This document shows, one piece after another, positions 35,110 to 44,232 of a stretch of DNA of 64,000 bases; the first letter of the stretch is position 1, and the number at the start of each line of letters is the position of its first letter. A program made the position numbers and the translations under genes. The DNA lies in NCBI GenBank assembly GCA_020060765.1, contig JAGUZQ010000058.1, positions 1 to 64,000 of the forward strand, written 5' to 3'. Under the pieces are notes generated by a model. That model was not told where the DNA came from. It made no database searches and saw nothing but the letters and a program-made list of their open reading frames with translations. The DNA is from Planctomycetota bacterium. GTDB taxonomy: Bacteria > Planctomycetota > SZUA-567.

Positions 35110-35898
35110 TTAAAATAACTGCATTTCCTTCAACTTGCCGACGAGGTTTTTCGCCACTTCCGGCGCGGTCTCGTATTCCAGCATCTCGCCGCCGCTACGA
35201 CGGGGAGGAGAAAAGATTTTATTCACCGAGGTGGGTGAACCCTTCAGCCCGATCTCCTCGACATTGGCCTTGATATCAGCCGCCGACAAGGTTTTTATTT
35301 CGGCTTTCTTCGCCTTCATCTTTCCCTTAAGGCTGGGCAGGCGCGGTTCGTTGATGTCCTTGACCACGGTGAATACGGCAGGCATCTGCACTTCCACCAC
35401 TTCCGTGCCGTCCTCCATCATCCGTTCGACCACAGCCTTTTCCTTCGAGATTTCGCGCACCTTGGAGACATAGCAGACCTGCGGCAAATCGAGGTGGCAG
35501 GCGATGCCGGGACCTACCTGCGCGGTGTCGCCGTCGATAGCCTGCTTGCCGCAGAGCACGAGATCGAACTCCAGCGTCTTCAGTGCGGTAGCGAGAGTCA
35601 AACTGGTTGCCCAGGTGTCGGCACCGGCGAACGCGCGGTCGCTCAGGAGAATCGCCTCGTCCACGCCCACGCTCAAGGCTTCGCGCAAGGCGCTTTCGAC
35701 CTGCGGCGGGCCCATCGAAATCACCGTCACCTTGCCCGCTCCCACCCGCTCGCGGATGCGCACCGCTTCCTCGATGGCGTAGGTGTCGAAGGGGTTGATG
35801 ATGGAATCCACGCCGTCGCGGATCAGGGTGTTGGTCTCTGGATTGATCCGCACCTCGGTGGTGTCGGGAACCTGCTTGATACATACCAGTATGTTCAC
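35110..35898 (-). CDS. etfB: Electron transfer flavoprotein beta subunit
   Basis: A 262-residue partner of EtfA. It has NILVCIKQVPDT at the N-terminus, the nucleotide-binding CGKQAIDGDTAQVGP segment and the C-terminal recognition part (INEPRLPSLKGKMKAKK). In bifurcating Etf proteins this subunit binds a flavin and NADH. The start is GTG at 35898, behind AGGAG, because the conserved N-terminus begins there; the frame is open further back without homology-like sequence. It has its own probable promoter at 35.99-36.02 kb and is 72 bases from etfA. Confidence 0.95.
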   Translation of the reverse strand: MNILVCIKQVPDTTEVRINPETNTLIRDGVDSIINPFDTYAIEEAVRIRERVGAGKVTVISMGPPQVESALREALSVGVDEAILLSDRAFAGADTWATSLTLATALKTLEFDLVLCGKQAIDGDTAQVGPGIACHLDLPQVCYVSKVREISKEKAVVERMMEDGTEVVEVQMPAVFTVVKDINEPRLPSLKGKMKAKKAEIKTLSAADIKANVEEIGLKGSPTSVNKIFSPPRRSGGEMLEYETAPEVAKNLVGKLKEMQLF

Positions 35899-35956
35899 CT
35901 GTCGTCGCTCCTGTTTCTGGACGCCCAGTCGGGCAAAAAAACCTCTAGCCACAAAC

Positions 35957-35985
35957 CCGCCTCCCCCCGTGAAAGGAGGAGGCGG
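35957..35985. other. Hairpin in the etfB leader
   Basis: CCGCCTCC (35957-35964) and GGAGGCGG (35978-35985) form a perfect 8-bp stem. Read on the minus strand it lies at the very 5' end of the transcript predicted from the etfB promoter. A run of seven T follows some 17 bases later, so attenuation is conceivable but the geometry is not that of a simple terminator. Confidence 0.45.
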
Positions 35986-35991
35986 TCAGTT

Positions 35992-36019
35992 ATTATGCTT
36001 TATAAATTTTTTTTGTCAA
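35992..36019 (-). promoter_or_regulatory. Predicted etfBA promoter
   Basis: Minus strand: TTGACA (36019-36014), a 16-bp A/T-rich spacer and CATAAT (35997-35992, five of six consensus bases). It lies between the 121-residue gene and etfB, so etfBA can be transcribed independently of the acyl-CoA dehydrogenase gene. Confidence 0.7.
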
Positions 36020-36043
36020 GCTGCGCATTATTGCGTCAGACTG

Positions 36044-36409
36044 TCACTTCCCCTGCCCCGGGCCGTGCAGGGTGCCGTCCCTGACGCCGTCGCGCAAATC
36101 GATTTCGTCCAGCTTGTCGACGAATTCGTCTTCGGTCATGATTTTTTTCTCGATCAGGATTTCCATCATGGTCTGCATCACCAGCGCCTGGGTGGCGTAA
36201 TCCTTGGTCAACTGCTCCTGTACTTCCCGCAGCTTTCCCATCAGTTCGTCCGCGTCGCAGCAGGCCGCCTCAGCCACCGCTTTTTCCAGTTTCAGCAAGG
36301 CGTCGCGCAGGTGGAAAATATCGGTCTTGCCCAGCTTGCCGTGGTCGGCGGCGCGGCGCCAGAACCCGGACTGCGCGGAAAGAGGCTTTTGCTTCGGCTC
36401 TTCGTCCAT
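36044..36409 (-). CDS. Small helical protein of unknown function (acd-etf locus)
   Basis: A 121-residue soluble protein with no signal peptide or membrane helix. It is almost entirely predicted helix: RDALLKLEKAVAEAAC, then ELMGKLREVQEQLTKDY, then MQTMMEILIEKKIMTEDEF, ending in a short polar tail. A Cys-Cys pair (AACCDADE) is the only notable motif. I do not recognise a family. It starts three bases after the acyl-CoA dehydrogenase stop and precedes etfB, so a subunit, assembly or regulatory role for the dehydrogenase/Etf complex is a reasonable guess. Confidence 0.75.
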   Translation of the reverse strand: MDEEPKQKPLSAQSGFWRRAADHGKLGKTDIFHLRDALLKLEKAVAEAACCDADELMGKLREVQEQLTKDYATQALVMQTMMEILIEKKIMTEDEFVDKLDEIDLRDGVRDGTLHGPGQGK

Positions 36410-36412
36410 GGC

Positions 36413-37579
36413 TTACTTCTTTTTGCTGGCGGCTTCCTTGATCAGGGCGCGCGCAATCTCATCGCGCTGAATCTGGTTGGTGCCTTCGTAAATCTGGGTA
36501 ATCTTGGCGTCGCGCATCAGCTTCTCGACCGGGTATTCCTTCATGTAGCCATACCCGCCGAATACCTGCACCGCGTCAACCGTCACCTTCATCGCCACGT
36601 CGGAGGCGAAGGTCTTGGACATGGCGCTGTACGCAGTCGGGCGACCGGCGCCGCTGTCGATGTGCCGGGCGACGGCGTAGATCAGCGCGCGGGAAGCCTC
36701 GATCTGCATGGCCATATCCGCCAGCATCCATTGCAAGCCCTGGTTGGCGATAATCGGTTTCCCGAACTGCTTGCGCTCGCGGGCATACTGCACCGACAGT
36801 TCCAGCGCCTCGGTGGCGATGCCCAGCGCCTGCGCGCCGATGCCGGGGCGGGAGGCGTCGAAAGTCTTCATCGCCGTCATGAAACCGCTGCCGGGCTTGC
36901 CCAGCAGGTTTTCGGCGGGAACGCGGCAGTCCTGGAAAATCAGCTCGCGGGTGGCGCTGGCGCGGATGCCGAGTTTGTCTTCCTTCTTGCCTGCGGAAAA
37001 ACCGGGAGTGTCTTTCTCGACGATAAAGCACGACGCGCCGCGCGCGCCCTTGCTCCGGTCGGTCATGGCGAAGACGGTATAAATGCCGGCCTCGCCGCCG
37101 TTAGTGATCCACTGCTTGGTGCCGTTGAGGATATACGAATCCCCGTCCAATACGGCGGTAGTCTGGATGCCGCCCGCGTCGGAACCGGCGTTGGGTTCGG
37201 TGATGGCGAAGGCGGCTATTTCCCCTTCCGCCACGCGCGAGAGATATTTCTTCTTCTGTTCTTCCGTGCCGCTGATGATGATCGGCAGCGCGCCCAGAGC
37301 GGAACCGGCGAACGCGAGCGCGATACCCGCGCAGCCCTTGGAAATCTGCTCTGCCACCAGCACCATGTTCATGATCGGCGTGCCGCCCGCCATGCCGCCG
37401 TAGGCGTCGTCGATATAGACGCCGCACAGTCCGCTTTCGGCAAAGACTGCCAGCAGGTCGTGCGGGAATTCCTGTTTCTCGTCGAGTTCGGCTCGAACCG
37501 GCCTGATCTTTTCCTCCGCGATCTGCGCGGCCAGATCGACCATCATTTTCTGTTCTTCGGTCAGAATGTAATCCAGCAC
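36413..37579 (-). CDS. Acyl-CoA dehydrogenase (butyryl-CoA dehydrogenase-like)
   Basis: A 388-residue FAD enzyme that oxidises acyl-CoA or, with bifurcating Etf, reduces enoyl-CoA. The FAD-binding segment AFAITEPNAGSDAGG and WITNGG are clear, and the catalytic base is Glu365 in QIYEGTNQIQ, the position used by short-chain dehydrogenases. It starts at GTG 37579 with AGGAGG upstream. Next to etfB and etfA it suggests butyrate-type or related acyl-CoA metabolism. It follows fabF, with a hairpin between the two. Exact chain-length preference cannot be read. Confidence 0.92.
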   Translation of the reverse strand: MLDYILTEEQKMMVDLAAQIAEEKIRPVRAELDEKQEFPHDLLAVFAESGLCGVYIDDAYGGMAGGTPIMNMVLVAEQISKGCAGIALAFAGSALGALPIIISGTEEQKKKYLSRVAEGEIAAFAITEPNAGSDAGGIQTTAVLDGDSYILNGTKQWITNGGEAGIYTVFAMTDRSKGARGASCFIVEKDTPGFSAGKKEDKLGIRASATRELIFQDCRVPAENLLGKPGSGFMTAMKTFDASRPGIGAQALGIATEALELSVQYARERKQFGKPIIANQGLQWMLADMAMQIEASRALIYAVARHIDSGAGRPTAYSAMSKTFASDVAMKVTVDAVQVFGGYGYMKEYPVEKLMRDAKITQIYEGTNQIQRDEIARALIKEAASKKK

Positions 37580-37634
37580 CTGTTAAGCCTCCTGTCCCGG
37601 ACGGGTAAATTTCGGATAATATTAAGGAGGTAGC

Positions 37635-37662
37635 GCGCCAGACCCGCTCCCCGATCTGGCGC
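37635..37662. terminator. Hairpin between fabF and acyl-CoA dehydrogenase genes
   Basis: GCGCCAGA and TCTGGCGC pair perfectly around a 12-base loop, just beyond the fabF stop on the minus strand. No U-tract follows directly. It may separate the fatty-acid operon from the dehydrogenase gene or stabilise an mRNA end. Confidence 0.4.
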
Positions 37663-37678
37663 ACAGCCCCTCCCTGCG

Positions 37679-38935
37679 CTAGTCTTCGTAACGGCCAATG
37701 CAGACCGTGCAGTTATGCCCGCCGAACCCGAGCGAGTTGGACAGGGCGTAACGGATTTCCCTTTTCTTCGCCTGGTTGGGAGTGTAATCCAGATCGCACT
37801 CCGGATCGGGAGTTTCGTAATTGATCGTGGGCGGAATAATTCCCTGCTGCATCGCCAGGGTCATGAACGCGAATTCCGCCGCGCCGGTGGCTCCGAGCAT
37901 GTGCCCGGTGCAGCCCTTGGTGGAGCTTACCGAAACCTTTTTCGCCGCGTCTCCCATGGCCAGCTTGATGGCGGCGGTTTCATTTTTGTCGTTGAACGGG
38001 GTCGAGGTGCCGTGCGCGTTGATGTAGTCGACCTGGTCGGGTGTAATCCCGGAATCTTCCATCGCCTGCATCATGCCGCGCGCGCCGCCTTCGCCGCCCT
38101 CGCAGGGGGCGGTAATGTGGTAGGCGTCGTCGGTCATGCCGTAGCCCAGGAACTCGGCGTAAATCTTCGCGCCGCGCGCCTTGGCGTGTTCCAGTTCTTC
38201 CAGAATGATCGCGCCCGCGCCTTCGGCCAGCACAAAGCCGTCGCGGTTCTTGTCAAACGGGCGGCTGGCCTTGGTCGGGTCGTCGTTTCTGGTTGAGAGC
38301 GCGCCCATGTTGCTGAAGCCGCCCAAGCCGAGAATCGAGATTCCCGCTTCCGAACCGCCAGCCATCGCCACGTCGATCTCGTCCCACTGGATGTGCCGCA
38401 GAGCCAGACCCAGCGCGTGGGTGCCGGTGGCGCAGGCGGTGACGGGGGCGTAATTCACTCCCTGGAAACCGTAGCGGATCGCCAGCATTCCCGGAGCGCA
38501 GTTGACCATCAGCAGCGGAATGGTGAAGGGAGAGACCCGCCGCGCGCCCTTGTCGTTATAGCGCCGGAACTGCTCCTCCATGGAAAGCACGCCGCCGATG
38601 CCGCTGCCGTAGACGATGCCACAGCGCCGCCGGTCTTCCTTTTCCATATCCAGGCCGCTGTCTGCCATCGCCTGTACGGCGGAAGCCATCGCCAGTTGCG
38701 TGAACCGGTCAACGCGCTTGGCTTCGCGCGCGTCCATCCATTGCGCGGGTTCGAAGTTCTTGACCTCGCAGCCGAAGTGGACGTCGAAATCGTGGTGATC
38801 GATCAGTGTCAGTTCCGCCGCGCCGGAGCGCCCGGCCAGCAGGCTGTCCCAGGTTTCCGCCAGGGTTGTGCCAACCGGCGTAATCGCACCCAGGCCGGTA
38901 ACCACCACCCTGCGGGGGTATTTAATCTTGCTCAT
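37679..38935 (-). CDS. fabF: 3-oxoacyl-ACP synthase II
   Basis: A 418-residue elongating condensing enzyme of fatty acid synthesis. The active-site Cys168 lies in TACATGTHALG, and the two His residues appear in NAHGTSTPFND and CTGHMLGATGAAE. The C-terminus has the usual NSLGFGGHN. It starts three bases after the acpP stop, so the carrier protein and this condensing enzyme are coupled. It is the last gene of the fatty-acid cluster. Confidence 0.97.
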   Translation of the reverse strand: MSKIKYPRRVVVTGLGAITPVGTTLAETWDSLLAGRSGAAELTLIDHHDFDVHFGCEVKNFEPAQWMDAREAKRVDRFTQLAMASAVQAMADSGLDMEKEDRRRCGIVYGSGIGGVLSMEEQFRRYNDKGARRVSPFTIPLLMVNCAPGMLAIRYGFQGVNYAPVTACATGTHALGLALRHIQWDEIDVAMAGGSEAGISILGLGGFSNMGALSTRNDDPTKASRPFDKNRDGFVLAEGAGAIILEELEHAKARGAKIYAEFLGYGMTDDAYHITAPCEGGEGGARGMMQAMEDSGITPDQVDYINAHGTSTPFNDKNETAAIKLAMGDAAKKVSVSSTKGCTGHMLGATGAAEFAFMTLAMQQGIIPPTINYETPDPECDLDYTPNQAKKREIRYALSNSLGFGGHNCTVCIGRYED

Positions 38936-38938
38936 CGA

Positions 38939-39178
38939 TCAGCTTATTTCCTTTTCAATGAAATTCACGGCGTCCTGGACGGTCTTGATGCCTTCCTCGT
39001 CTTCCGGAATGTTGAGGTCGAATTCGTCCTCGAACTCCATCACGAGTTCGGCGATGTCGAGGCTGTCGGCGCCGAGGTCGTCCACGAAAGAGGTTTCGGG
39101 CTTGACCTGGTCGCGGGAGACCTGCAGCTGCTCACAAGTGATGTCGATAACCTTGCCTAAAATTTCGTCCTTGGTCAT
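38939..39178 (-). CDS. acpP: Acyl carrier protein
   Basis: A 79-residue acidic helical protein carrying the growing fatty acyl chain. The phosphopantetheine attachment site is Ser39 in [10 protein letters not shown]. The ATG at 39178 follows AAGGA; the longer frame to 39229 is not needed and would add a non-family extension. It is separated from fabG by a 221-base gap containing the repeats listed below, so it may need its own promoter, which I could not identify. Confidence 0.97.
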   Translation of the reverse strand: MTKDEILGKVIDITCEQLQVSRDQVKPETSFVDDLGADSLDIAELVMEFEDEFDLNIPEDEEGIKTVQDAVNFIEKEIS

Positions 39179-39247
39179 GGCGCTGATCCTTTCCTGTCTT
39201 TTTTGTCTGTTTAAGCGGCTCGCAGCCACATAATCTTTCGCATCAGC

Positions 39248-39395
39248 AGGGACTAGGGGACTGAGGGACTAGGGGACTAAGATTTACTGGCCGAGTATCT
39301 GCCAAATAACTTCGCACAAGGACAGCTTTCAAATACAGCCTGCGCTCGCGCAAAAAAAATCTCAGTCCCTTAGTCCCCTAGTCCCCTAGTCCCTA
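39248..39395. repeat. Inverted pair of GGGACTA-type repeats between fabG and acpP
   Basis: At 39248-39280 units AGGGACT and AGGGGACT alternate. At 39361-39395 the reverse complement (TAGTCCCC, TAGTCCCT) recurs with unit order changed. The two arms enclose 80 bases and could form a large hairpin. A 24-base stretch (39258-39281) is identical to 43659-43682 near the MoxR gene, so this is a dispersed intergenic element and not part of the fatty-acid genes. Confidence 0.8.
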
Positions 39396-39399
39396 ATAT

Positions 39400-40137
39400 T
39401 CACATCACCATCCCGCCGTCGACCTTCAACACCTGGCCGGTGATATAGCGGGAAGCGTCCCCCGCCAGAAACGCCACCGCGTCGGCCACGTCGTCGGGAG
39501 AACCGAATTCGCCCAGCGGAATAAAGCCCAGCATGGTCGTACGCACTTCCTCCGACAGCTTGTCGGTCATGGCGGTACGGATATATCCCGGCGCTACCGC
39601 ATTCACCCGCACGCCGCGGGAGGCGAATTCCTTGGCGCTGGTTTTAGTCAGGCCGATCACGCCTGCCTTCGAAGCCGAATAGTTGGCCTGCCCGGCGTTG
39701 CCCATAATCCCAACCACGCTCGCAATATTTACGATCGAACCTTTGCGCGCCTTGCACATAAAGCGACCGACCGCCTTGGTGCAGAGGAAAGTGCCTTTCA
39801 GATTGATCTTCAATACCAGATCCCAGTCTTCCTCTTTCATCCGCAGGAGCAGGCCGTCGCGGGTGATACCGGCGTTGTTGACGAAAACGTCGACACAGCC
39901 AAACTCATCGACCGCCGCCTTGACCGCGTTTTCGACCGCATCGGCGTCGGTCACATCCACCGCCACGCCCTTGCATTTCACGCCGTATTCGCCTGCCAGC
40001 CGGGAAGCGGTTTCCGTCGCCGCGTCTTCCAGCACGTCCCACAGAATCAGGTTCGCGCCTGCCGCCGCCAGCTTTTTCGCAATCGCTTCGCCGATGCCGC
40101 GCGCTCCGCCGGTAATTATGGCAACCTTGCCTTGCAT
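39400..40137 (-). CDS. fabG: 3-oxoacyl-ACP reductase
   Basis: A 245-residue short-chain dehydrogenase that reduces 3-oxoacyl-ACP with NADPH. The N-terminus has the [12 protein letters not shown] cofactor loop, then [11 protein letters not shown], and the catalytic Tyr-x3-Lys in ANYSASKAG. The start follows AAGGGG. It lies nine bases after fabD and before the repeat-filled gap that separates it from acpP. Confidence 0.96.
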   Translation of the reverse strand: MQGKVAIITGGARGIGEAIAKKLAAAGANLILWDVLEDAATETASRLAGEYGVKCKGVAVDVTDADAVENAVKAAVDEFGCVDVFVNNAGITRDGLLLRMKEEDWDLVLKINLKGTFLCTKAVGRFMCKARKGSIVNIASVVGIMGNAGQANYSASKAGVIGLTKTSAKEFASRGVRVNAVAPGYIRTAMTDKLSEEVRTTMLGFIPLGEFGSPDDVADAVAFLAGDASRYITGQVLKVDGGMVM

Positions 40138-40146
40138 TTCAACCCC

Positions 40147-41073
40147 TTATTGCAATTTTTCAATATCGTCCACCGAGCTGATGCCAGTCACTTCCACCGT
40201 ACTGTCGATCCGCTTCAGCAATCCCTTGCAGACGCTGCCCGGGCCGATTTCATAACAAAATTTCTCGCCCTTGGCCGAAAGCAACCGACAGCTTTCCTCC
40301 CAACGGACAGTGCTGACCACCTGCCGCGCCAACGAATCCCGGATTTCCTCGGGATCAGACATTGCTTTCGCGTCGGCGTTGTTAATAAACAATCCGTTCG
40401 GCTCCCGGATGGAAACGTCTGCCAGCGCCTGCCGTAAGCCGTCGCGCGCCTCGTTCATGACCGGAGAATGGAACGCCGCGCTCACCTTCAGCGGCAACAC
40501 CCGCTTGGCACCCGCCGCTTTCGCCAGTTCCGCCGCTTTCGCCAGACCGTTCTGGTCGCCGCTGATTACCACCTGTCCCGGAGAGTTGAAGTTAGCCGCC
40601 ACCACCATTCCGGCGGCAGACGCTTCCCGGCAGATCGCCTCAACCTGAGCTGCGTCCAGCCCCAGCACGCTGCTCATGCCGGTGTCCTTGCCCCGGCCGG
40701 AATTTTCCATCAGCTCCCCGCGCCTGCGCACCAGCCGAACCGCGTCGGCGAAATCGATAGCGTCCAGCGCCACCAGGGCGGTATACTCACCCAGCGACAG
40801 CCCCGCCGCGCCGGTGATAGCCAATTTTCTTCTTTCCCGCAGGGTTTCCAGCAGCGCGATACTAGCCACCAGCAACGCGGGCTGACAGTTTTCCGTCTGC
40901 GCCAGGGTTTCTGCCGTGCCGCTGAAAACCAGTTCCGGCAGGTCAAACCCGAGAATCTCGGAAGCTTCCTCGAACAGCGCCTGGGCGTGTCCCCCCGCCT
41001 CGTAAGCGTCGCGCGCCATCCCAACTTCCTGCGCGCCTTGTCCCGGAAACAGCAGAAAACCCTTGAGTCCCAA
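40147..41073 (-). CDS. fabD: Malonyl-CoA:ACP transacylase
   Basis: A 308-residue enzyme that loads malonyl groups on the carrier protein. It has FLLFPGQGAQ near the N-terminus, the nucleophile Ser in AGLSLGEYTALV, and AAFHSPVMN with the catalytic His. The start codon appears to be TTG at 41073, with AGGAGG six bases upstream and no in-frame ATG or GTG in a suitable place. It lies between plsX and fabG. fabH, which often stands here, is missing. Confidence 0.95.
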   Translation of the reverse strand: MGLKGFLLFPGQGAQEVGMARDAYEAGGHAQALFEEASEILGFDLPELVFSGTAETLAQTENCQPALLVASIALLETLRERRKLAITGAAGLSLGEYTALVALDAIDFADAVRLVRRRGELMENSGRGKDTGMSSVLGLDAAQVEAICREASAAGMVVAANFNSPGQVVISGDQNGLAKAAELAKAAGAKRVLPLKVSAAFHSPVMNEARDGLRQALADVSIREPNGLFINNADAKAMSDPEEIRDSLARQVVSTVRWEESCRLLSAKGEKFCYEIGPGSVCKGLLKRIDSTVEVTGISSVDDIEKLQ

Positions 41074-41093
41074 ACTCCACCTCCTAATACATT

Positions 41094-42137
41094 CTATATA
41101 TTCTCTGTTCCCGCCGCCGCCAGAATCTGCGCCGCCTCTTCCTTCATGGCTGTCAGCCGGGAACTGATTTTCCCGTTAATATTGCCTTCCACGCTTTCCC
41201 GCGCCACCCGCAAGGCGTTCTGCACCGCCGTGGCGTTACTCCGGCCGTGGCCGATCACGCAGATGCCGTTCACTCCCAGCAGCGGCGCGCCGCCGTATTC
41301 GTCGTAGCTCATCCGCTTGCGGATAAAGTTGAACGCGCCCTTGCTGAGCAGGGCGCCGATTTTACTGAGCCAGTTGGAACGAAAACCCTCTTTCATCCAG
41401 GTCGCCACGGTAAGTCCGAGTTCCTCGCTCACCTTCAGCACCACGTTACCGATAAAGCCGTCGCAGACCACCACGTCGCAGGAGCCGGAAAAGACGTCTC
41501 CGCCCTCGACGTTGCCGACGAAATTTACCGGCGACTTTTCCAGTAGCGCGAAGGCGTCACGCAGGATGTCGTTGCCTTTTCCCCGCTCCTCACCCACGTT
41601 CAGCAAACCGACGCGCGGGTTTTTTACATGCAGCACCTGTTCGCTGTAGATCGAGGCCATAATGCCGTAACTCATTAAGTGCTCGGCTTTTGCGACAGTA
41701 TTGGCACCCATGTCCATGAGTACGCACACTCCGCCGGGCTTGGTCGGCAGAGGCAGGGCGATGCCGGGGCGGCGCACGCCTTCGAGGTTGCGCAAGCCCA
41801 TGCAGGTCGCGCCCACAGCGGCGGCGGTGTTGCCCAGCGCCACCATGCCGTCGGCACGGCCTTCCTTGACTTCCGTCACCAGCCGAACGATGGAACTATC
41901 TCGTTTTTCCCGCAGATTCTGCACCTTTTCGTGCATTTCCATCACCTGCGTGGCGTGTACTATGTTCAGCCGATCCGATTCTTGCAGCCCGACCTGGGGC
42001 ATAATCTCCTCAAGGCTCTGGCGATTCCCGACCAGAGTGACAGCAGTCTCCCGGTCTTTTTGGAGGAAATTGCCAACGCCTTGCAGGATAGGCAACGGCC
42101 CGCGGTCGTTGCCCATGGCGTCGATTGCCAGCCGCAT
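41094..42137 (-). CDS. plsX: Phosphate acyltransferase PlsX
   Basis: A 347-residue enzyme that converts acyl-ACP to acyl phosphate, the first step of phospholipid assembly. It starts MRLAIDAMGNDRGP, the family's characteristic opening, and has LGNTAAAVGA, DMGANT and VVCDGFIGNVVLK. Its ATG directly follows the rpmF stop codon, the classical rpmF-plsX arrangement. Confidence 0.97.
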   Translation of the reverse strand: MRLAIDAMGNDRGPLPILQGVGNFLQKDRETAVTLVGNRQSLEEIMPQVGLQESDRLNIVHATQVMEMHEKVQNLREKRDSSIVRLVTEVKEGRADGMVALGNTAAAVGATCMGLRNLEGVRRPGIALPLPTKPGGVCVLMDMGANTVAKAEHLMSYGIMASIYSEQVLHVKNPRVGLLNVGEERGKGNDILRDAFALLEKSPVNFVGNVEGGDVFSGSCDVVVCDGFIGNVVLKVSEELGLTVATWMKEGFRSNWLSKIGALLSKGAFNFIRKRMSYDEYGGAPLLGVNGICVIGHGRSNATAVQNALRVARESVEGNINGKISSRLTAMKEEAAQILAAAGTENI

Positions 42138-42320
42138 TTAGAAGCCCTCGACCTTGAGCTTGGCTTCGCCCTTGTAGTACCCGCAGTTGCCACAGATGCG
42201 GTGGGGTTGTTTGGCGGCGCTGCAGCGCGGGCACGCGGAGGTATTTACCGCCGTAAGTGCTTGATGTGCGCGACGTTGACCTTTTTTCGACTTGGAAGTC
42301 TTGTGGCGTGGTACAGCCAT
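42138..42320 (-). CDS. rpmF: Ribosomal protein bL32
   Basis: A 60-residue ribosomal protein of the large subunit. The N-terminus (MAVPRHKTSKSKKGQRR) is highly conserved, and two Cys pairs (CPRC and CGNC) form a zinc ribbon, so this is the zinc-binding paralogue type. It is the first gene of the fatty-acid/phospholipid cluster. Confidence 0.98.
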   Translation of the reverse strand: MAVPRHKTSKSKKGQRRAHQALTAVNTSACPRCSAAKQPHRICGNCGYYKGEAKLKVEGF

Positions 42321-42478
42321 TTTCTTTCACTCTCCAGGGACAATAACAAAAAAATCCGGCGCAGGACATTCTCCGCCCCGGCTCCAAAAAACCGGCATAA
42401 CATTTGCACAAACCGAAACACACCTCACACGGCTGCCGTCTTGCAGACTGCCGAAAATGGCTGACGCGAAAAGGCTAG

Positions 42479-42507
42479 AAATTACCCTGAGAATTCACAA
42501 CTGTCAA
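42479..42507 (-). promoter_or_regulatory. Possible promoter of the rpmF-fab operon
   Basis: Minus strand: TTGACA (42507-42502), 17 bp, then TAATTT (42484-42479). The -10 is weak. The leader would be about 150 bases, most of the 282-base gap between the MoxR gene and rpmF, in which I see no other gene. Confidence 0.4.
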
Positions 42508-42602
42508 GAAAAAACCGGAGATATGGCGATTATTATTTACTGGCAGGCAAGAATCCTGTCTGTTCTTGCATTTCATGCAAAGCGGAAAATGACAATGAGC
42601 AG

Positions 42603-43610
<1,008 letters not shown>

Positions 43611-43658
43611 ATTTTTTCTCCCGTAAAAAATCAGGTGTTGCAATAGAACTATTTGCAA

Positions 43659-43683
43659 GGACTGAGGGACTAGGGGACTAAGG
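43659..43683. repeat. Third copy of the GGGACTA-type repeat
   Basis: Twenty-four bases (43659-43682) match 39258-39281 exactly, in the same orientation, 4.4 kb away. It lies just upstream of the MoxR start codon on the opposite strand. Confidence 0.85.
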
Positions 43684-43734
43684 CTCTAAGTATCGCCTTA
43701 CGCAAATAAACGAGCACCTGCAAGATGGCATATC

Positions 43735-43810
43735 CTCCCCCTTCCGGGGGAGTTAGAGGGGGTAAAAAGTAAATACATTCACCCCTCCTGACCTCCCCTG
43801 GCAGGGGAGG
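43735..43810. repeat. GC-rich multi-hairpin element
   Basis: Two perfect 7-bp hairpins, CTCCCCC-TTCC-GGGGGAG (43735-43752) and CCTCCCC-TGGCA-GGGGAGG (43792-43810), flank a third pairing between GAGGGGGT (from 43756) and ACCCCTC (about 43781-43787). The element looks like a folded palindromic repeat of the kind found between genes in many genomes. Confidence 0.7.
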
Positions 43811-44154
43811 AACTTCTATTTTGCAAGTATTTTCTCAACTCCTCAATCCAATAGTCTTGCAATCCCTCATCGTCTCTGGAATCCAACCCCGGCGCATATT
43901 ATATGTATAAACGCCTGCGCATGGCAAAAGGTTTTCCGGGTTTCCGTTGTCAGGAGGAAATAATCCTGCAAAAAAAACTGTTTTCTCTTTTGTCAGTTTC
44001 TTTGCGAAGAGGAAACTCCCTGCGACAAAAAGAACGGAAAAGGTTCCCATTATAATTATAGCAGTATAGATCAAAGGCTTCGTCAAGCCATACTTCGGGA
44101 TACTGATGTGCGCTTTGCCCACGTTGGGCTGAGGTCAGCCTTTTTCGCTTTTGC

Positions 44155-44183
44155 TTGACAAATTCTTTGCCCCTGCGGACAAT
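44155..44183 (+). promoter_or_regulatory. Predicted promoter of the histidine kinase gene
   Basis: TTGACA (44155-44160), 17 bp, GACAAT (44178-44183). The start site would be near 44190, leaving a 43-base leader with GGAG before the ATG. Confidence 0.55.
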
Positions 44184-44232
44184 CCATATACTGCAATATT
44201 GCTTTTCAGGCTTGGCATCAGGAGTACCTCCA

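Larger units (their letters stand above)
43611..44154. other. Repeat-rich intergenic region
   Basis: No supported gene. It holds one copy of the GGGACTA repeat (43659-43683) and a GC-rich multi-hairpin element (43735-43810), followed by an AT-rich part. Two minus-strand frames (43835-44122 and 43950-44240) overlap each other, lack ribosome-binding sites and were not accepted. A hairpin with arms GGCTGA/TCAGCC followed by five T (44127-44145) lies just before the kinase promoter. Confidence 0.5.

Noticed and set aside
39248-39395. CRISPR array
   Set aside because: The units are 7-8 bases, directly adjacent and partly inverted, with no unique spacers and no cas genes.
37821-42141. Plus-strand frames opposite the fatty-acid genes
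   Set aside because: All are shadows of conserved minus-strand genes, without start signals.
43835-44122. A 95-codon minus-strand frame with one hydrophobic segment
   Set aside because: It has a GTG start without a ribosome-binding site, overlaps another equally poor frame and lies in a repeat-rich gap. It remains possible but unsupported.
44127-44145. Hairpin GGCTGA/TCAGCC followed by five T
   Set aside because: It resembles a plus-strand terminator, but no plus-strand gene precedes it and the loop is only two bases. It is probably chance or part of the AT-rich upstream region.
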